From a virus, in IMG/VR virus record IMGVR_UViG_3300009085_000634, positions 1 through 20,564 of that record: a stretch of DNA of 20,564 bases; one strand, written 5' to 3'. The notes under the pieces are model-generated. The model was not told the origin of the DNA and made no database searches. It saw nothing but the letters and a program-made list of their open reading frames with translations. Made by a program: the position numbers and the translations under genes. Shown piece after piece: positions 1 through 8,079 of this stretch. Position 1 is the stretch's first letter. Each line of letters begins with the position of its first letter.

Positions 1-3000
1 GCCCCGACCAACATCGCGACCGAGATCATCAACCTCCCCGCCGTCCCGAAGCCGTCAGACCCGGCCACGACGCTGGGGTGGTTCGGCGTCTTCGCGGACC
101 TGATCAGTGACCCCAACTCCGAGAAGTCGATGAAGTTCGCCGGGGAGTTGGTGAAGGATCCCCTCGCCGCCGCTCGCATCATCAACGAGTTCGCTCGCCA
201 GAACTGGGACGAGGGGGTCAAGAGCGGTGCCGTCCCCCGCGTGCTTCAGGATCTTGGCCCGTCTTCCGGCTTCGGGGACAGCATGCTCAAGATGCTTGCC
301 TCCGTTGCTCTCCCCGAGCAGTTGGTTCAGCGCACTGTCGCTGGTGGCTTCATGGGCGGCGAAGACAGGATCGGGGCGCTGGAGCGGCTTGAGGCGGCAG
401 GGGTTGATGTCCCCGCCGAGGTGAAGGAGGTCTACGAGCAGTACAAGTCCGGTGAACTCAGCCGCGACGAGGCCCTCGATGAGATCACCCGGTCGAACAT
501 GGGCTACTCCGACAACCCGCTCGGCAACTTCGCCCTCTCCGTCCTGTTCGACCCCTTCCTCGTTGTGGGCGGTGGGGCCTCGACGGCGGCTAAGGTCGCC
601 ACCAAGACGATGCGCGAGGCCGGTGCCCTGTTCGCTGGCGCCCTCACGAAGGACGCCTTTCAGGATCTCCTCTCCAAGGCCACGGCGAACGGAACCCTCA
701 CCAAGATGCGAGGCGATGTCAACGCCGCCGTGCTGCGTCAGGCCAAGGCCGAGGGCGGTCTCTACGACAGGGAGATCGCGGAGGCGATGCGTCAGGGCGC
801 AGGGCCGGTTGCCCGCACCGTCACCGGGATCCGTTCTAACCCCGTGATGTCGCCCATGTTCGACATCGTCCAAAAGATCAACAATCCTTTGGAGTTCTTT
901 GGGCGTGACGACGCAGCCCGCTTCACCAACGGCTACCTCTCTCAGGAGATGACACAGGGTGGAGTCCGGGCCTTTGGTGAGATCCCCGTCGAGAATGTCC
1001 TCCGGGGGGTCGAGAGGGCGGGTGTCGATATTGGCCCTCTCCAGCGAAACGCCGGGGTGTTCTTCGCCAACATGGGTCGGGTGTGGCAGGGGCGCCTCTT
1101 GGCTGCCGACATCCTACGCACCCAGAAGGTGCTGAAGATGACACCCAATGAGGCCGTCGCCGCACGACTGGCAGGGCAGGGTCAGGGCATCTCAGGCCGG
1201 ATGCAAGCATTCGTGGACAGCGTCCGCCCCCAGTTCTTCGGGCAGGGCGGGAAGATGTCTCAGGAGGAGGCTCTCAAGCGCGCCCGCACACAGGCTGCTG
1301 AGCGGCTCGGTGAGATGTACGGGCGGTCTGCCGACGACTTCCTCGACATGACCAAGGGCATGGATGTCAACGAACTGGGGTTCGTGGACGGGGCCTACTT
1401 CGGGCATGTGATCACCACCTTCAACGCCGCAAAGGCGGCGGCTATCCGCGCAGCCGGTGACGACCCCGGGATGCTGAAGCGCCTCGCCATCATCGGCCCC
1501 CGGACGCTGACCGCCGAGAAGGGGAAGGTCGTCCTGAAGGCGATCAAGGACAAGGACTACGGTGCCGTCAGGGCTGCCGTTCAGGCGTACGACGAGTTGG
1601 GCTACAACTTCGCTGAGACCTCGCTGGACGACAAGGCTCTGGCCAAGGCTGTTCGCGGCTTCATCGAGGGCGCCTCCGACCGGCTCCCCAAGGCGCTCGA
1701 CCCTACCGACGACATCGTCAAGTTGGTCGGCCCCGAGATGACAGAGTGGGGCGAGAGGATGAGCCGGGTCGGCTACCTGATTGGCTTCGGCCCGGACGAG
1801 GCAGATGTCTGGAGGGTGGTGCGGGATCCGAAGACTGGCGACATTGTGGGCGTTGCTCCGTGGCTCGACTGGGCATCGGAGGCCAGCGCAGCCTACCGAC
1901 CCGGGCAGTTCGCGCGGATCAGGGGCGCGCTCTTCAACGAGATCCGTGGAGACCGGATCCAGCGCGAGGCCAAGAACCGCTTCATCCGGTACGCGACTCA
2001 GGACTGGGGCATCTCCCCAGCGGACGCGGATCGGCTTTTCCACGCAATCGGACTTGCTGCCAACGACATGAACGTCATGCCACGGGGCATGAGTGGGACC
2101 AAGCAGTGGGAGGCGGCGAAGAAGGTCGTCCTCCAGAAGGAGATCGCGTCCAAGATCGGCCCCCGTGAGGTGGCCGCTCTGATCTCTCGTGCGTACGAGG
2201 GCAAGTTGACGACCGTGGGGGCAACCCAGAAGTTCTCTGGCGCCGTCAAGACTGAGTTCTCGGGCATGGGCAACGTTGTAGGGCAGATCGCTGAACACTT
2301 CTACCCCATCGCTCGCTTCACCATCAACCCGTTCTTCCAGTTGCAGGAGTTCGTGGAGCCGTTCTTCCTCGCCGTCATGCGCGGGGTCAAGCCCGGCGTC
2401 CACCTGAGTGACCTCGACGCAGAAACACTCAACATCGTGAACAACCTTCTCTACGAGGGGCGACACCTCAAGTTCGATCAGGCCGAGTTCGCGTCGGTCT
2501 ACGTTTGGGGCGCCGCTGCGTCGAAGAAGACCTTCGGGTCGAACACCCGGGTGGGCAATATCGCTCGCCGTGTCATTCCCGAGAAGATCAGGAACAAGGG
2601 TGGGTTCTCCGTGGCCGAGGCCAAGCAGGTCGCGTACGCCGGGCAGATCCGCCAGTTGCTGGGCAAGGAGATGTACCAAGCGTTTGAGAGCATCCGGCCC
2701 GGGTTCTTCGATGAACTCCACCGCCACTACTCCGTGGCGTCCGGTAGGGCGCTCGACCGGGGCGAGGTGGCCATCCGGTGGCTGAACGAGAAGGGCGCAG
2801 CAGGGGCCGCTGGTGGGGACTACCAGCAGGTGCTGGCTCGCATCAGCAAGCCCGCCGATATGGGCGCCCAGTCCGTTGTCGAACTTCCCTTCCTTCGGCG
2901 CCTCCTCGACTTGGAGTCCACGGCTGATGTCTTCGCCGCTGCTCGCAAGGGCACGTTGACCCGTGATCAGGTCCACGATGCCCTGACAACCTACGGAGCG

Positions 3001-6000
3001 CACGAGGACTACATCGCTCGTGCGTGGAACTACATCAGCGGGCCGACGCCGAAGGAGTTCCAGAAGGCGCTGGCCGAGGTGTATGGACTCACGTCGAAGG
3101 AGGCCAAGATGCACATGTCCCTCCTCGCCGCCCGAGCAGAGGCAGTGGGGATGGACCTCCACCAGTACGTTGCCACCACCTTCTCCAAGGTGCCGCAGCG
3201 GGTGTCGGGTCGCCGTGGCCTCCCCGGCGGGGCGCTCTTCCAGACGGCCAAGGAGACCTTCGTCGCGCGCGGGATCCCCATCGAGGAGGTTGACTCGCCT
3301 CGCGTGCTGGATGTCCGCGCCGGGATGGAGCGGTACCTGCCGAAAGGGACGGATGTGGACTTCGGCGTGGGCGGCAAGGGCCGAGGCTCGGCCATCGCAC
3401 TCCAGCGCGGCATCGATCAGGGTGCAGAGGCACTCGCCCCCAAGGTGGGGTCTTTCCCGATCATGCGTGGGGGCAAGCAGGTGGGCCATATCGGGCCGAC
3501 CGACATCCCCGGCTGGAAGCAGTCCATCGTCAACACGCTGGGCATCGAGGAGGCCCGAGAGGCTGGCCTTTGGTACCACGAGATGGCCACTACATTCCTC
3601 GCGATTACCGACGGCATGAGTTCAGAGCAACTCTTCATCGTGCTGGGCAAGCAGGTGGACGAGATCGCCCCTCGCGCCGGGTTCACGCTGGAGCAGACGC
3701 TGCGGCAGGAGGCCGCATCGAAGATGCTCGTGGCGTGGGGCCTGAGTCAGTTGAACACCTCCCCGTCCGCTGGGTTCGCCAACCTCCTGCGGCTGATCGA
3801 TGACATCGGCTTCGGCGCCCGCCCCGGCGGGAAGTCGTGGGGCCTCAACTCCGCGAACCTGAGCCGCATCATCCGCGACGGCGAGGCCGCTTCCCAGCAG
3901 AAGGTGGGGGAGAAGTTGTTCGACTTCCTCGACTCCATCCGGCTTGCGTCACTCCGCAACTTCAAGTCCCACCTCGGGGACACGCGGATGCCCGCCGCCG
4001 GGGACATCTGGGCTGCCCGGGATGTCGGCTTCGTGGATCAGGCTACGCTCGCCCGGTTCGCCAAGACTGAGGGCGTGGATGTTGGGGAAGCGGCCCGGCG
4101 GCTCGGCGTCATCTCCCGCAAGGATCCGCGCGTCATGGTCCGTGAGACCTACACGACCAAGGGCGGGAAGACCCGGACCCGGCTCGTCACCGACAACGCC
4201 GCGTACGACAGGCTGGTGAAGGAGGAGGGCCTTCAGCCCGTGTTCGTCAGCGTGTCGGACAACATGTACGAGTACATCGTGCAGTTCTACAACGATGCTG
4301 CTGGACACCTGAACGCCGAAGCCTTCCTTGGGCGCACCGACTGGACCGCCGCCGATGCTCAGGCCATGGGCTGGGTGCGGGCGCAGAAGTCCTTCGGCAT
4401 CAACTCCGACAATCCGGTGGCCGTCTTCATGTCGAACTCCCGGCAGGTGTCCTACGAGATCAAGGCTGGCATCGACACCCGGTATGCCGAGATCCTCCCC
4501 CCGTGGGACGAACTCCCCGAGGTCACCCAGCGCGCGATCATGGACGACTGGGATGCCTACATCGGGCCGAAGGTCGAGAGCATGACTGGGGTCAAGATCC
4601 TCTCCAAGGTCCGTGGCTCTGGCGGCTGGATGGAGGAGGGATCCCCCACCTTCACCAAGAATGTGATGCTGGAGGTGCTGGGCACCGAGGACCAGATCCA
4701 AGACGCCATCGATGTGATGGCGTACCTCTCCCAGCAGAATGCCATCTTCGCCGTGAAGCCCGTTGGGGCTTCGGTCGCTGACCCCAACAAGGGCCACTTC
4801 TGGGCCGTTGACATCATCCCCGACAGGGTGCTGACCGAGGCTGAGGCCGAGGCGATGGCCCTCAAGGCGGCTGAGTCGAGCAGCCTCTTCGGTGGTGGTC
4901 AGAGCATCTTCAGGGCCGACGACGGTCGCCTCGGCGTGAGGGCAATGTTCTTCCCCCGCGAGTGGACGACGACCAAGAAGGAACTCTTCACGGCCTTCCA
5001 CCCGGACAGCGAGTTCGATGAACTTGCTGCGAGTCTGGGTGGTGGGGTCAAGTTCGTCAGGCGCGTGGTATCTTCAGTTGCCGCAGGTGGCGGTGATAGC
5101 AACTTCAAGGAGGGCGAAGGTGGAGCAGCCATTCTCCAGTCTCTTTCTGGACGAGGTCGAGGCGCCCTCGCAGAGCAGTTGGAGCGTGAACACGGGTTCG
5201 ATGCGTTCGCGCATCTCGATGACCTCTACCAGCGACACGCCCCCGAGGTCTACGAGCGACACCGACTCCTCCGTGAGTCCCGCCTCGCTGGAGCCGCCGA
5301 CCCCGATGATCTCGGAGACCCCAACACCCTCTACCAACTTGCCGACGACATCACCGGAGATGACCCCCGAGTTGTCCGAGCCATCGACGCCTATCGAGCA
5401 GCCGATGCCCGACTCGATGATCTCCTCCGAACCCGAGATGAACTTCTAGACGCTGGGGACACGGCGGGGGCACGAAGCCTCAAGCCCCAGATCGCTGAGG
5501 CTCGCCTCGCCGCTGAGGCCACGCTCGCTGACGGGATCCGCACCCGGCTCGGCAGCCTTGAGGACACCCTCTTCCAGTTGGACGAGACTGGCTCGTGGGC
5601 CGACGAGTGGGAAGAGTCGGGCATCGATGTCATCAAGTACGAGCATGCCGCCAAGGTCATGGGCATGGAGTTCCGCAAGGAAGGGCGGGGCTTCCGGCTC
5701 GCGCTCCCAGATGGGGGCGCCGTCGAGGGCGGAAGCAGGGTCGCTGGCTATGTCTCGTTCCCGCGACCGGGGTACGGCGATTGGGCCTTCTACTCCGTGG
5801 ACGACTACGGGATGGTCGTGGGCAAGACGATCAGCGTGGCCGACGAAGCAGCCGCCAAGGAGGCGATGCTTGATCGTGGGGCCAAGGCTCTGGGCAGGGT
5901 GGCCGACGACGAGTTCATTGCCGATGTCTACCGCCCCGACATCTACCAGCACACCTCCAAGGACAACATGGCCGAGGCGCTGAAGGCCCAGTCCATGCCC

Positions 6001-7437
6001 GAGGCCCGGGTGGTCAAGAAGGGGGCCTACCCCGAGTTGGCCGTCGCCCGTGGCAGGGCACCGGATGTGGCCCCAAACCGGCAGGTGAAGCGGCGTGCCG
6101 ACATCACCCCGGAGGAGGAGGCGTCGTATCAGGCGTACGGCAAGGCCGACCCCGACTCCCTCTGCCCCGCCATCGGCTACTCCTCGTATGTTGAGGAGTT
6201 CACCGGGTGCCAGCATCCCAAGGGGCACACCGGCTCCCATGTGTGGCACCACTCCCCCGGCGGCAGCGTGAAGGCTGAGCGGTGGGATGTGTCGCTCACC
6301 GTCGAGCAGTACAAGGAGTTCATGCGCGCGCGAGGCATCGACCTCCAGATGACCGGGGGCGCCCGCCCTGCGATCCGGGGCGCCGCCTCGTTCGGGGCGG
6401 ACGGGCGTGCCGTCATCTACGCCACGAGCAAGGCGAACCGGACCACGGCCCTCCACGAGTTGGCCCATGTCTTTGAGCGCGACCTCGACCCGTCCCTCCG
6501 CTCCATCGTGCTGGACGAGTTCGGCAAGGAGGGCGGGGACGCCACGGCTTGGTCCCGCGAGACCAGCGAGTGGTTCGCGGACGGGTTCAACCGCTACCTC
6601 GCTACCCGTCAGGCCCCGACCCTGCGGCTCCGCAACGCCTTCAACTTCTTCGGGAAGTGGCTGAAGCGGATCCTCAAGCAGGGCAAGCAGGGGCCGCAGC
6701 CGATCAGCGACGAGATGGCCAAGGTCTACGACGAACTCCTGACCCTCAAGGTGGACGCTGCCGCCCCGTTCGATGTCGAGGCCGAGACCTTCTGGCAAGC
6801 GAGCATCGAGGCTGCACGTCGCGCCGAGGACGAGGCGTACACCACCCAGTACTTCCGCCGAGGGCGCTCGTGGCTGGAGCGGTCGGCTAACCACCCGTAC
6901 CTCGGCTACTACCCCGTGTCCTACTACTGGGGCAAGATCCTCCCAGAGATGGTGCGGTTCCTGATGATCTCCCCGTTCGGGGTCGAGTTCCCCATGGGTG
7001 GGCTGGCGGCTGCCAACAAGGTGTGGTCGTCCGTCGCCCAGCAGCGCGAGTTCGACCCTGAGTTCAGGGAGTACATGGAGGAGAACAAAGACGCCTTCCG
7101 CGCGTGGTCGATGCTCATCCCGGGCACGCCGTGGGAACTCCCGGTCAACGCCTCGCTGCCCCTGCGGCGGCTGGCTCAGGCCGATCAGGAGAACCGGCTG
7201 CGGCAGGAGCGGGGGCAGGACCAGTTGCCCGTTGCCTACGGCAAGATCGCGGAGGATGTGACTGGCTACCTCGGGCTGGGGCCGTCCATCAAGTACGGCT
7301 CCCAGATGCTGGGGTTCACGACCGACTCGGCCACCTCGATGCTCAGTGGGGCCTACGACGACCTGAGTGATGTCTTCGCCGGGAACCCACAGGAACCCAC
7401 TGAGGGACCGTTCATCCCACAGGCCGGAGTGCCGTGA
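1..7437 (+). CDS. Giant multidomain virion-associated (polyvalent/ejection-type) protein with zincin domain, 5' partial
   Basis: The frame is open from the first base to a TGA at 7435-7437, giving 2,478 residues; an internal Met at 130 has no ribosome binding site, so the true start is upstream of the window. Numbering from base 1, a zincin-type HELAH motif lies at residues 2152-2156 (nt 6454-6468), with a likely third zinc ligand, Glu2190, in SEWFAD. Just before it is a C2055/C2070/H2076/H2080 cluster of the C..C..GHxGxH type, probably a small zinc knuckle. Three short L[FY]Q motifs (residues 1079, 1777, 1857) lie in low-complexity linkers. Hydrophobic or amphipathic stretches occur near nt 515-590 and 2290-2390. 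Giant proteins with an embedded metallopeptidase are known among phage polyvalent proteins, and the place before scaffold and capsid genes is where MuF-type proteins often sit. Packaging into the head and ejection are inferred. I saw no convincing RNA polymerase motifs. Nucleotides 5120-5449 appear to encode a second protein as well. Confidence 0.7.
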   Translation, partial: APTNIATEIINLPAVPKPSDPATTLGWFGVFADLISDPNSEKSMKFAGELVKDPLAAARIINEFARQNWDEGVKSGAVPRVLQDLGPSSGFGDSMLKMLASVALPEQLVQRTVAGGFMGGEDRIGALERLEAAGVDVPAEVKEVYEQYKSGELSRDEALDEITRSNMGYSDNPLGNFALSVLFDPFLVVGGGASTAAKVATKTMREAGALFAGALTKDAFQDLLSKATANGTLTKMRGDVNAAVLRQAKAEGGLYDREIAEAMRQGAGPVARTVTGIRSNPVMSPMFDIVQKINNPLEFFGRDDAARFTNGYLSQEMTQGGVRAFGEIPVENVLRGVERAGVDIGPLQRNAGVFFANMGRVWQGRLLAADILRTQKVLKMTPNEAVAARLAGQGQGISGRMQAFVDSVRPQFFGQGGKMSQEEALKRARTQAAERLGEMYGRSADDFLDMTKGMDVNELGFVDGAYFGHVITTFNAAKAAAIRAAGDDPGMLKRLAIIGPRTLTAEKGKVVLKAIKDKDYGAVRAAVQAYDELGYNFAETSLDDKALAKAVRGFIEGASDRLPKALDPTDDIVKLVGPEMTEWGERMSRVGYLIGFGPDEADVWRVVRDPKTGDIVGVAPWLDWASEASAAYRPGQFARIRGALFNEIRGDRIQREAKNRFIRYATQDWGISPADADRLFHAIGLAANDMNVMPRGMSGTKQWEAAKKVVLQKEIASKIGPREVAALISRAYEGKLTTVGATQKFSGAVKTEFSGMGNVVGQIAEHFYPIARFTINPFFQLQEFVEPFFLAVMRGVKPGVHLSDLDAETLNIVNNLLYEGRHLKFDQAEFASVYVWGAAASKKTFGSNTRVGNIARRVIPEKIRNKGGFSVAEAKQVAYAGQIRQLLGKEMYQAFESIRPGFFDELHRHYSVASGRALDRGEVAIRWLNEKGAAGAAGGDYQQVLARISKPADMGAQSVVELPFLRRLLDLESTADVFAAARKGTLTRDQVHDALTTYGAHEDYIARAWNYISGPTPKEFQKALAEVYGLTSKEAKMHMSLLAARAEAVGMDLHQYVATTFSKVPQRVSGRRGLPGGALFQTAKETFVARGIPIEEVDSPRVLDVRAGMERYLPKGTDVDFGVGGKGRGSAIALQRGIDQGAEALAPKVGSFPIMRGGKQVGHIGPTDIPGWKQSIVNTLGIEEAREAGLWYHEMATTFLAITDGMSSEQLFIVLGKQVDEIAPRAGFTLEQTLRQEAASKMLVAWGLSQLNTSPSAGFANLLRLIDDIGFGARPGGKSWGLNSANLSRIIRDGEAASQQKVGEKLFDFLDSIRLASLRNFKSHLGDTRMPAAGDIWAARDVGFVDQATLARFAKTEGVDVGEAARRLGVISRKDPRVMVRETYTTKGGKTRTRLVTDNAAYDRLVKEEGLQPVFVSVSDNMYEYIVQFYNDAAGHLNAEAFLGRTDWTAADAQAMGWVRAQKSFGINSDNPVAVFMSNSRQVSYEIKAGIDTRYAEILPPWDELPEVTQRAIMDDWDAYIGPKVESMTGVKILSKVRGSGGWMEEGSPTFTKNVMLEVLGTEDQIQDAIDVMAYLSQQNAIFAVKPVGASVADPNKGHFWAVDIIPDRVLTEAEAEAMALKAAESSSLFGGGQSIFRADDGRLGVRAMFFPREWTTTKKELFTAFHPDSEFDELAASLGGGVKFVRRVVSSVAAGGGDSNFKEGEGGAAILQSLSGRGRGALAEQLEREHGFDAFAHLDDLYQRHAPEVYERHRLLRESRLAGAADPDDLGDPNTLYQLADDITGDDPRVVRAIDAYRAADARLDDLLRTRDELLDAGDTAGARSLKPQIAEARLAAEATLADGIRTRLGSLEDTLFQLDETGSWADEWEESGIDVIKYEHAAKVMGMEFRKEGRGFRLALPDGGAVEGGSRVAGYVSFPRPGYGDWAFYSVDDYGMVVGKTISVADEAAAKEAMLDRGAKALGRVADDEFIADVYRPDIYQHTSKDNMAEALKAQSMPEARVVKKGAYPELAVARGRAPDVAPNRQVKRRADITPEEEASYQAYGKADPDSLCPAIGYSSYVEEFTGCQHPKGHTGSHVWHHSPGGSVKAERWDVSLTVEQYKEFMRARGIDLQMTGGARPAIRGAASFGADGRAVIYATSKANRTTALHELAHVFERDLDPSLRSIVLDEFGKEGGDATAWSRETSEWFADGFNRYLATRQAPTLRLRNAFNFFGKWLKRILKQGKQGPQPISDEMAKVYDELLTLKVDAAAPFDVEAETFWQASIEAARRAEDEAYTTQYFRRGRSWLERSANHPYLGYYPVSYYWGKILPEMVRFLMISPFGVEFPMGGLAAANKVWSSVAQQREFDPEFREYMEENKDAFRAWSMLIPGTPWELPVNASLPLRRLAQADQENRLRQERGQDQLPVAYGKIAEDVTGYLGLGPSIKYGSQMLGFTTDSATSMLSGAYDDLSDVFAGNPQEPTEGPFIPQAGVP
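5066..5074 (+). promoter_or_regulatory. Possible extended -10 promoter for the embedded gene
   Basis: TGGTATCTT has the extended -10 form TGnTATCTT and would start a transcript near 5081, leaving a leader of about 40 nt before the GTG at 5120. A second candidate, TGATAGCAA (5094-5102), is too close to the ribosome binding site. No good -35 is visible. The host protein here is a Gly/Ser-rich linker, so the DNA is free to carry such signals. Weak evidence only. Confidence 0.25.
5120..5449 (+). CDS. Embedded overlapping gene: Ser/Thr/Pro/Glu-rich 109-aa protein
   Basis: A GTG at 5120 follows a strong ribosome binding site, AAGGAGGG (5107-5114), with a 5-nt spacer, and opens a 109-codon frame ending at TAG 5447-5449. 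It lies wholly within the giant gene, shifted by +1. Codon composition supports real translation: by my count third positions are G/C in 92 of 109 codons in this frame but only about 64 of 110 in the giant gene's frame, which is far more GC3-rich elsewhere. The host frame there uses CGA for 11 of 14 Arg codons, a codon it otherwise uses little. The product starts MEQPFSSLFLDEVE and continues as a low-complexity Ser, Thr, Pro, Glu, Met chain with no membrane segment, so it is probably disordered. No function is recognised. The host frame also looks functional here, because it contains one of its L[FY]Q motifs, so dual coding is more likely than an assembly error. Confidence 0.6.
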   Translation: MEQPFSSLFLDEVEAPSQSSWSVNTGSMRSRISMTSTSDTPPRSTSDTDSSVSPASLEPPTPMISETPTPSTNLPTTSPEMTPELSEPSTPIEQPMPDSMISSEPEMNF

Positions 7438-7443
7438 TAGCAT
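7435..7443 (+). promoter_or_regulatory. Possible extended -10 element before the scaffold gene
   Basis: TGATAGCAT overlaps the stop codon of the giant gene: the TGA stop supplies the TG of an extended -10 and TAGCAT is the hexamer. Transcription would start near 7450, just before a palindrome and the scaffold ribosome binding site. There is no convincing -35 (tcccac at 17 nt). It resembles the TAGAMT boxes before other late genes. Confidence 0.35.
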
Positions 7444-7455
7444 TCGCACCGATGC

Positions 7456-7469
7456 CCCCACATGTGGGG
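7456..7469 (+). repeat. Perfect 14-bp palindrome in the scaffold leader
   Basis: CCCCACATGTGGGG is a perfect palindrome between the giant gene and the scaffold start. It could be a protein binding site in DNA or a short hairpin near the 5' end of the scaffold mRNA. It contains an in-frame ATG (7462) that lacks a ribosome binding site and is not taken as the start. Confidence 0.5.
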
Positions 7470-7488
7470 TCTACAACAAGGAGAACCC

Positions 7489-8043
7489 GTGCCCGAGATC
7501 GTTGAAGGCACCTCCACCCCGGAGGCCACGGAGACCACGGAGGCTGCTGCCCCCGTCGCCGCTGAAGCCCCCCGTTCGGTCGAGGATGTCGAGGCCATCT
7601 GGCAGAAGCGGATTGCCGGGAAGGATCGCGCCCACGCCGCCGAGGTTGCGGAACTGCGCCGCCAGTTGGAGGTCAAGTCCAATACCCCTGCGCCCCCGTC
7701 GGTGAACGAGACCCCGGAGCAGCGCCGGATCAGGGAACTGGAGGAAGAGATCGCTGAGGAGCGCAAGACGCGGATCGTTGAGACCCGCAAGGCGCGCTTC
7801 CCCAAGGCGACCGAATACCTCGGAGATGCAGTCACAGCCGCAGACGAGGCAAAACTCGCCGGGCTGGAGGCTCTTCTCGCGGGCGAGGAGTCCGCTCCCG
7901 CTCCGGTGATCGCCCCCAACTCCCCACCGCGCGGTGCCCCCAAGGGCGCCAAGCCGATGGAGGAGATGACGAAGCAGGAACTTCAGGACACGCTGCGTCA
8001 GATCGGCCCGGCGTATCAGGAGTACCTGAACTCAATCCGATAA
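7489..8043 (+). CDS. Capsid scaffolding protein
   Basis: This 184-residue protein has the usual make-up of a phage scaffold: an acidic, Ala/Thr/Pro-rich N-terminus (about 1-40), a highly charged segment with heptad character (about 43-105, including the run around EQRRIRELEEEIAEERKTR), a Pro/Ala-rich linker (about 130-155), and a short helical C-terminus (about 160-184, ending EYLNSIR), the place where scaffolds commonly touch the capsid protein. It lies directly upstream of the major capsid gene, the standard position. The GTG at 7489 is chosen because AAGGAG (7478-7483) sits 5 nt upstream; the in-frame ATG at 7462 lies inside a palindrome without a ribosome binding site and would add nine residues. 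The function is from composition and position, not from a detailed family match. Confidence 0.75.
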   Translation: MPEIVEGTSTPEATETTEAAAPVAAEAPRSVEDVEAIWQKRIAGKDRAHAAEVAELRRQLEVKSNTPAPPSVNETPEQRRIRELEEEIAEERKTRIVETRKARFPKATEYLGDAVTAADEAKLAGLEALLAGEESAPAPVIAPNSPPRGAPKGAKPMEEMTKQELQDTLRQIGPAYQEYLNSIR

Positions 8044-8047
8044 CCAT

Positions 8048-8061
8048 GCCCCTGTAGGGGC
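8048..8061 (+). promoter_or_regulatory. Leader hairpin before the capsid gene
   Basis: GCCCC-TGTA-GGGGC forms a 5-bp GC stem with a 4-nt loop, immediately before the ribosome binding site AGAAAGGAA (8062-8070) of the capsid gene. There is no U-run, so it is not a normal terminator. Protection of the capsid mRNA 5' end or control of initiation is possible. Confidence 0.45.
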
Positions 8062-8079
8062 AGAAAGGAACCAGCCCCG

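Noticed and set aside
1192-3579. Long minus-strand open frame (795 codons) inside the giant gene
   Set aside because: Long antisense frames are expected opposite GC-rich genes with strong third-position G/C. No ribosome binding site, no plausible protein features, and the + strand gene is continuous.
1-7437. Virion RNA polymerase, suggested by the size of the giant protein and the N4-like capsid protein
   Set aside because: I could not find polymerase-type motifs; size and neighbourhood alone are not enough.
5446-7461. Minus-strand open frame of 671 codons
   Set aside because: Antisense shadow of the giant gene; composition is typical of mirrored codons (rich in Gly, Arg, His, Val, Leu) and it has no start signals.
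7462-7488. Upstream ATG for the scaffold gene
   Set aside because: It lies inside a palindrome and has no ribosome binding site; the GTG at 7489 has AAGGAG at the right distance.
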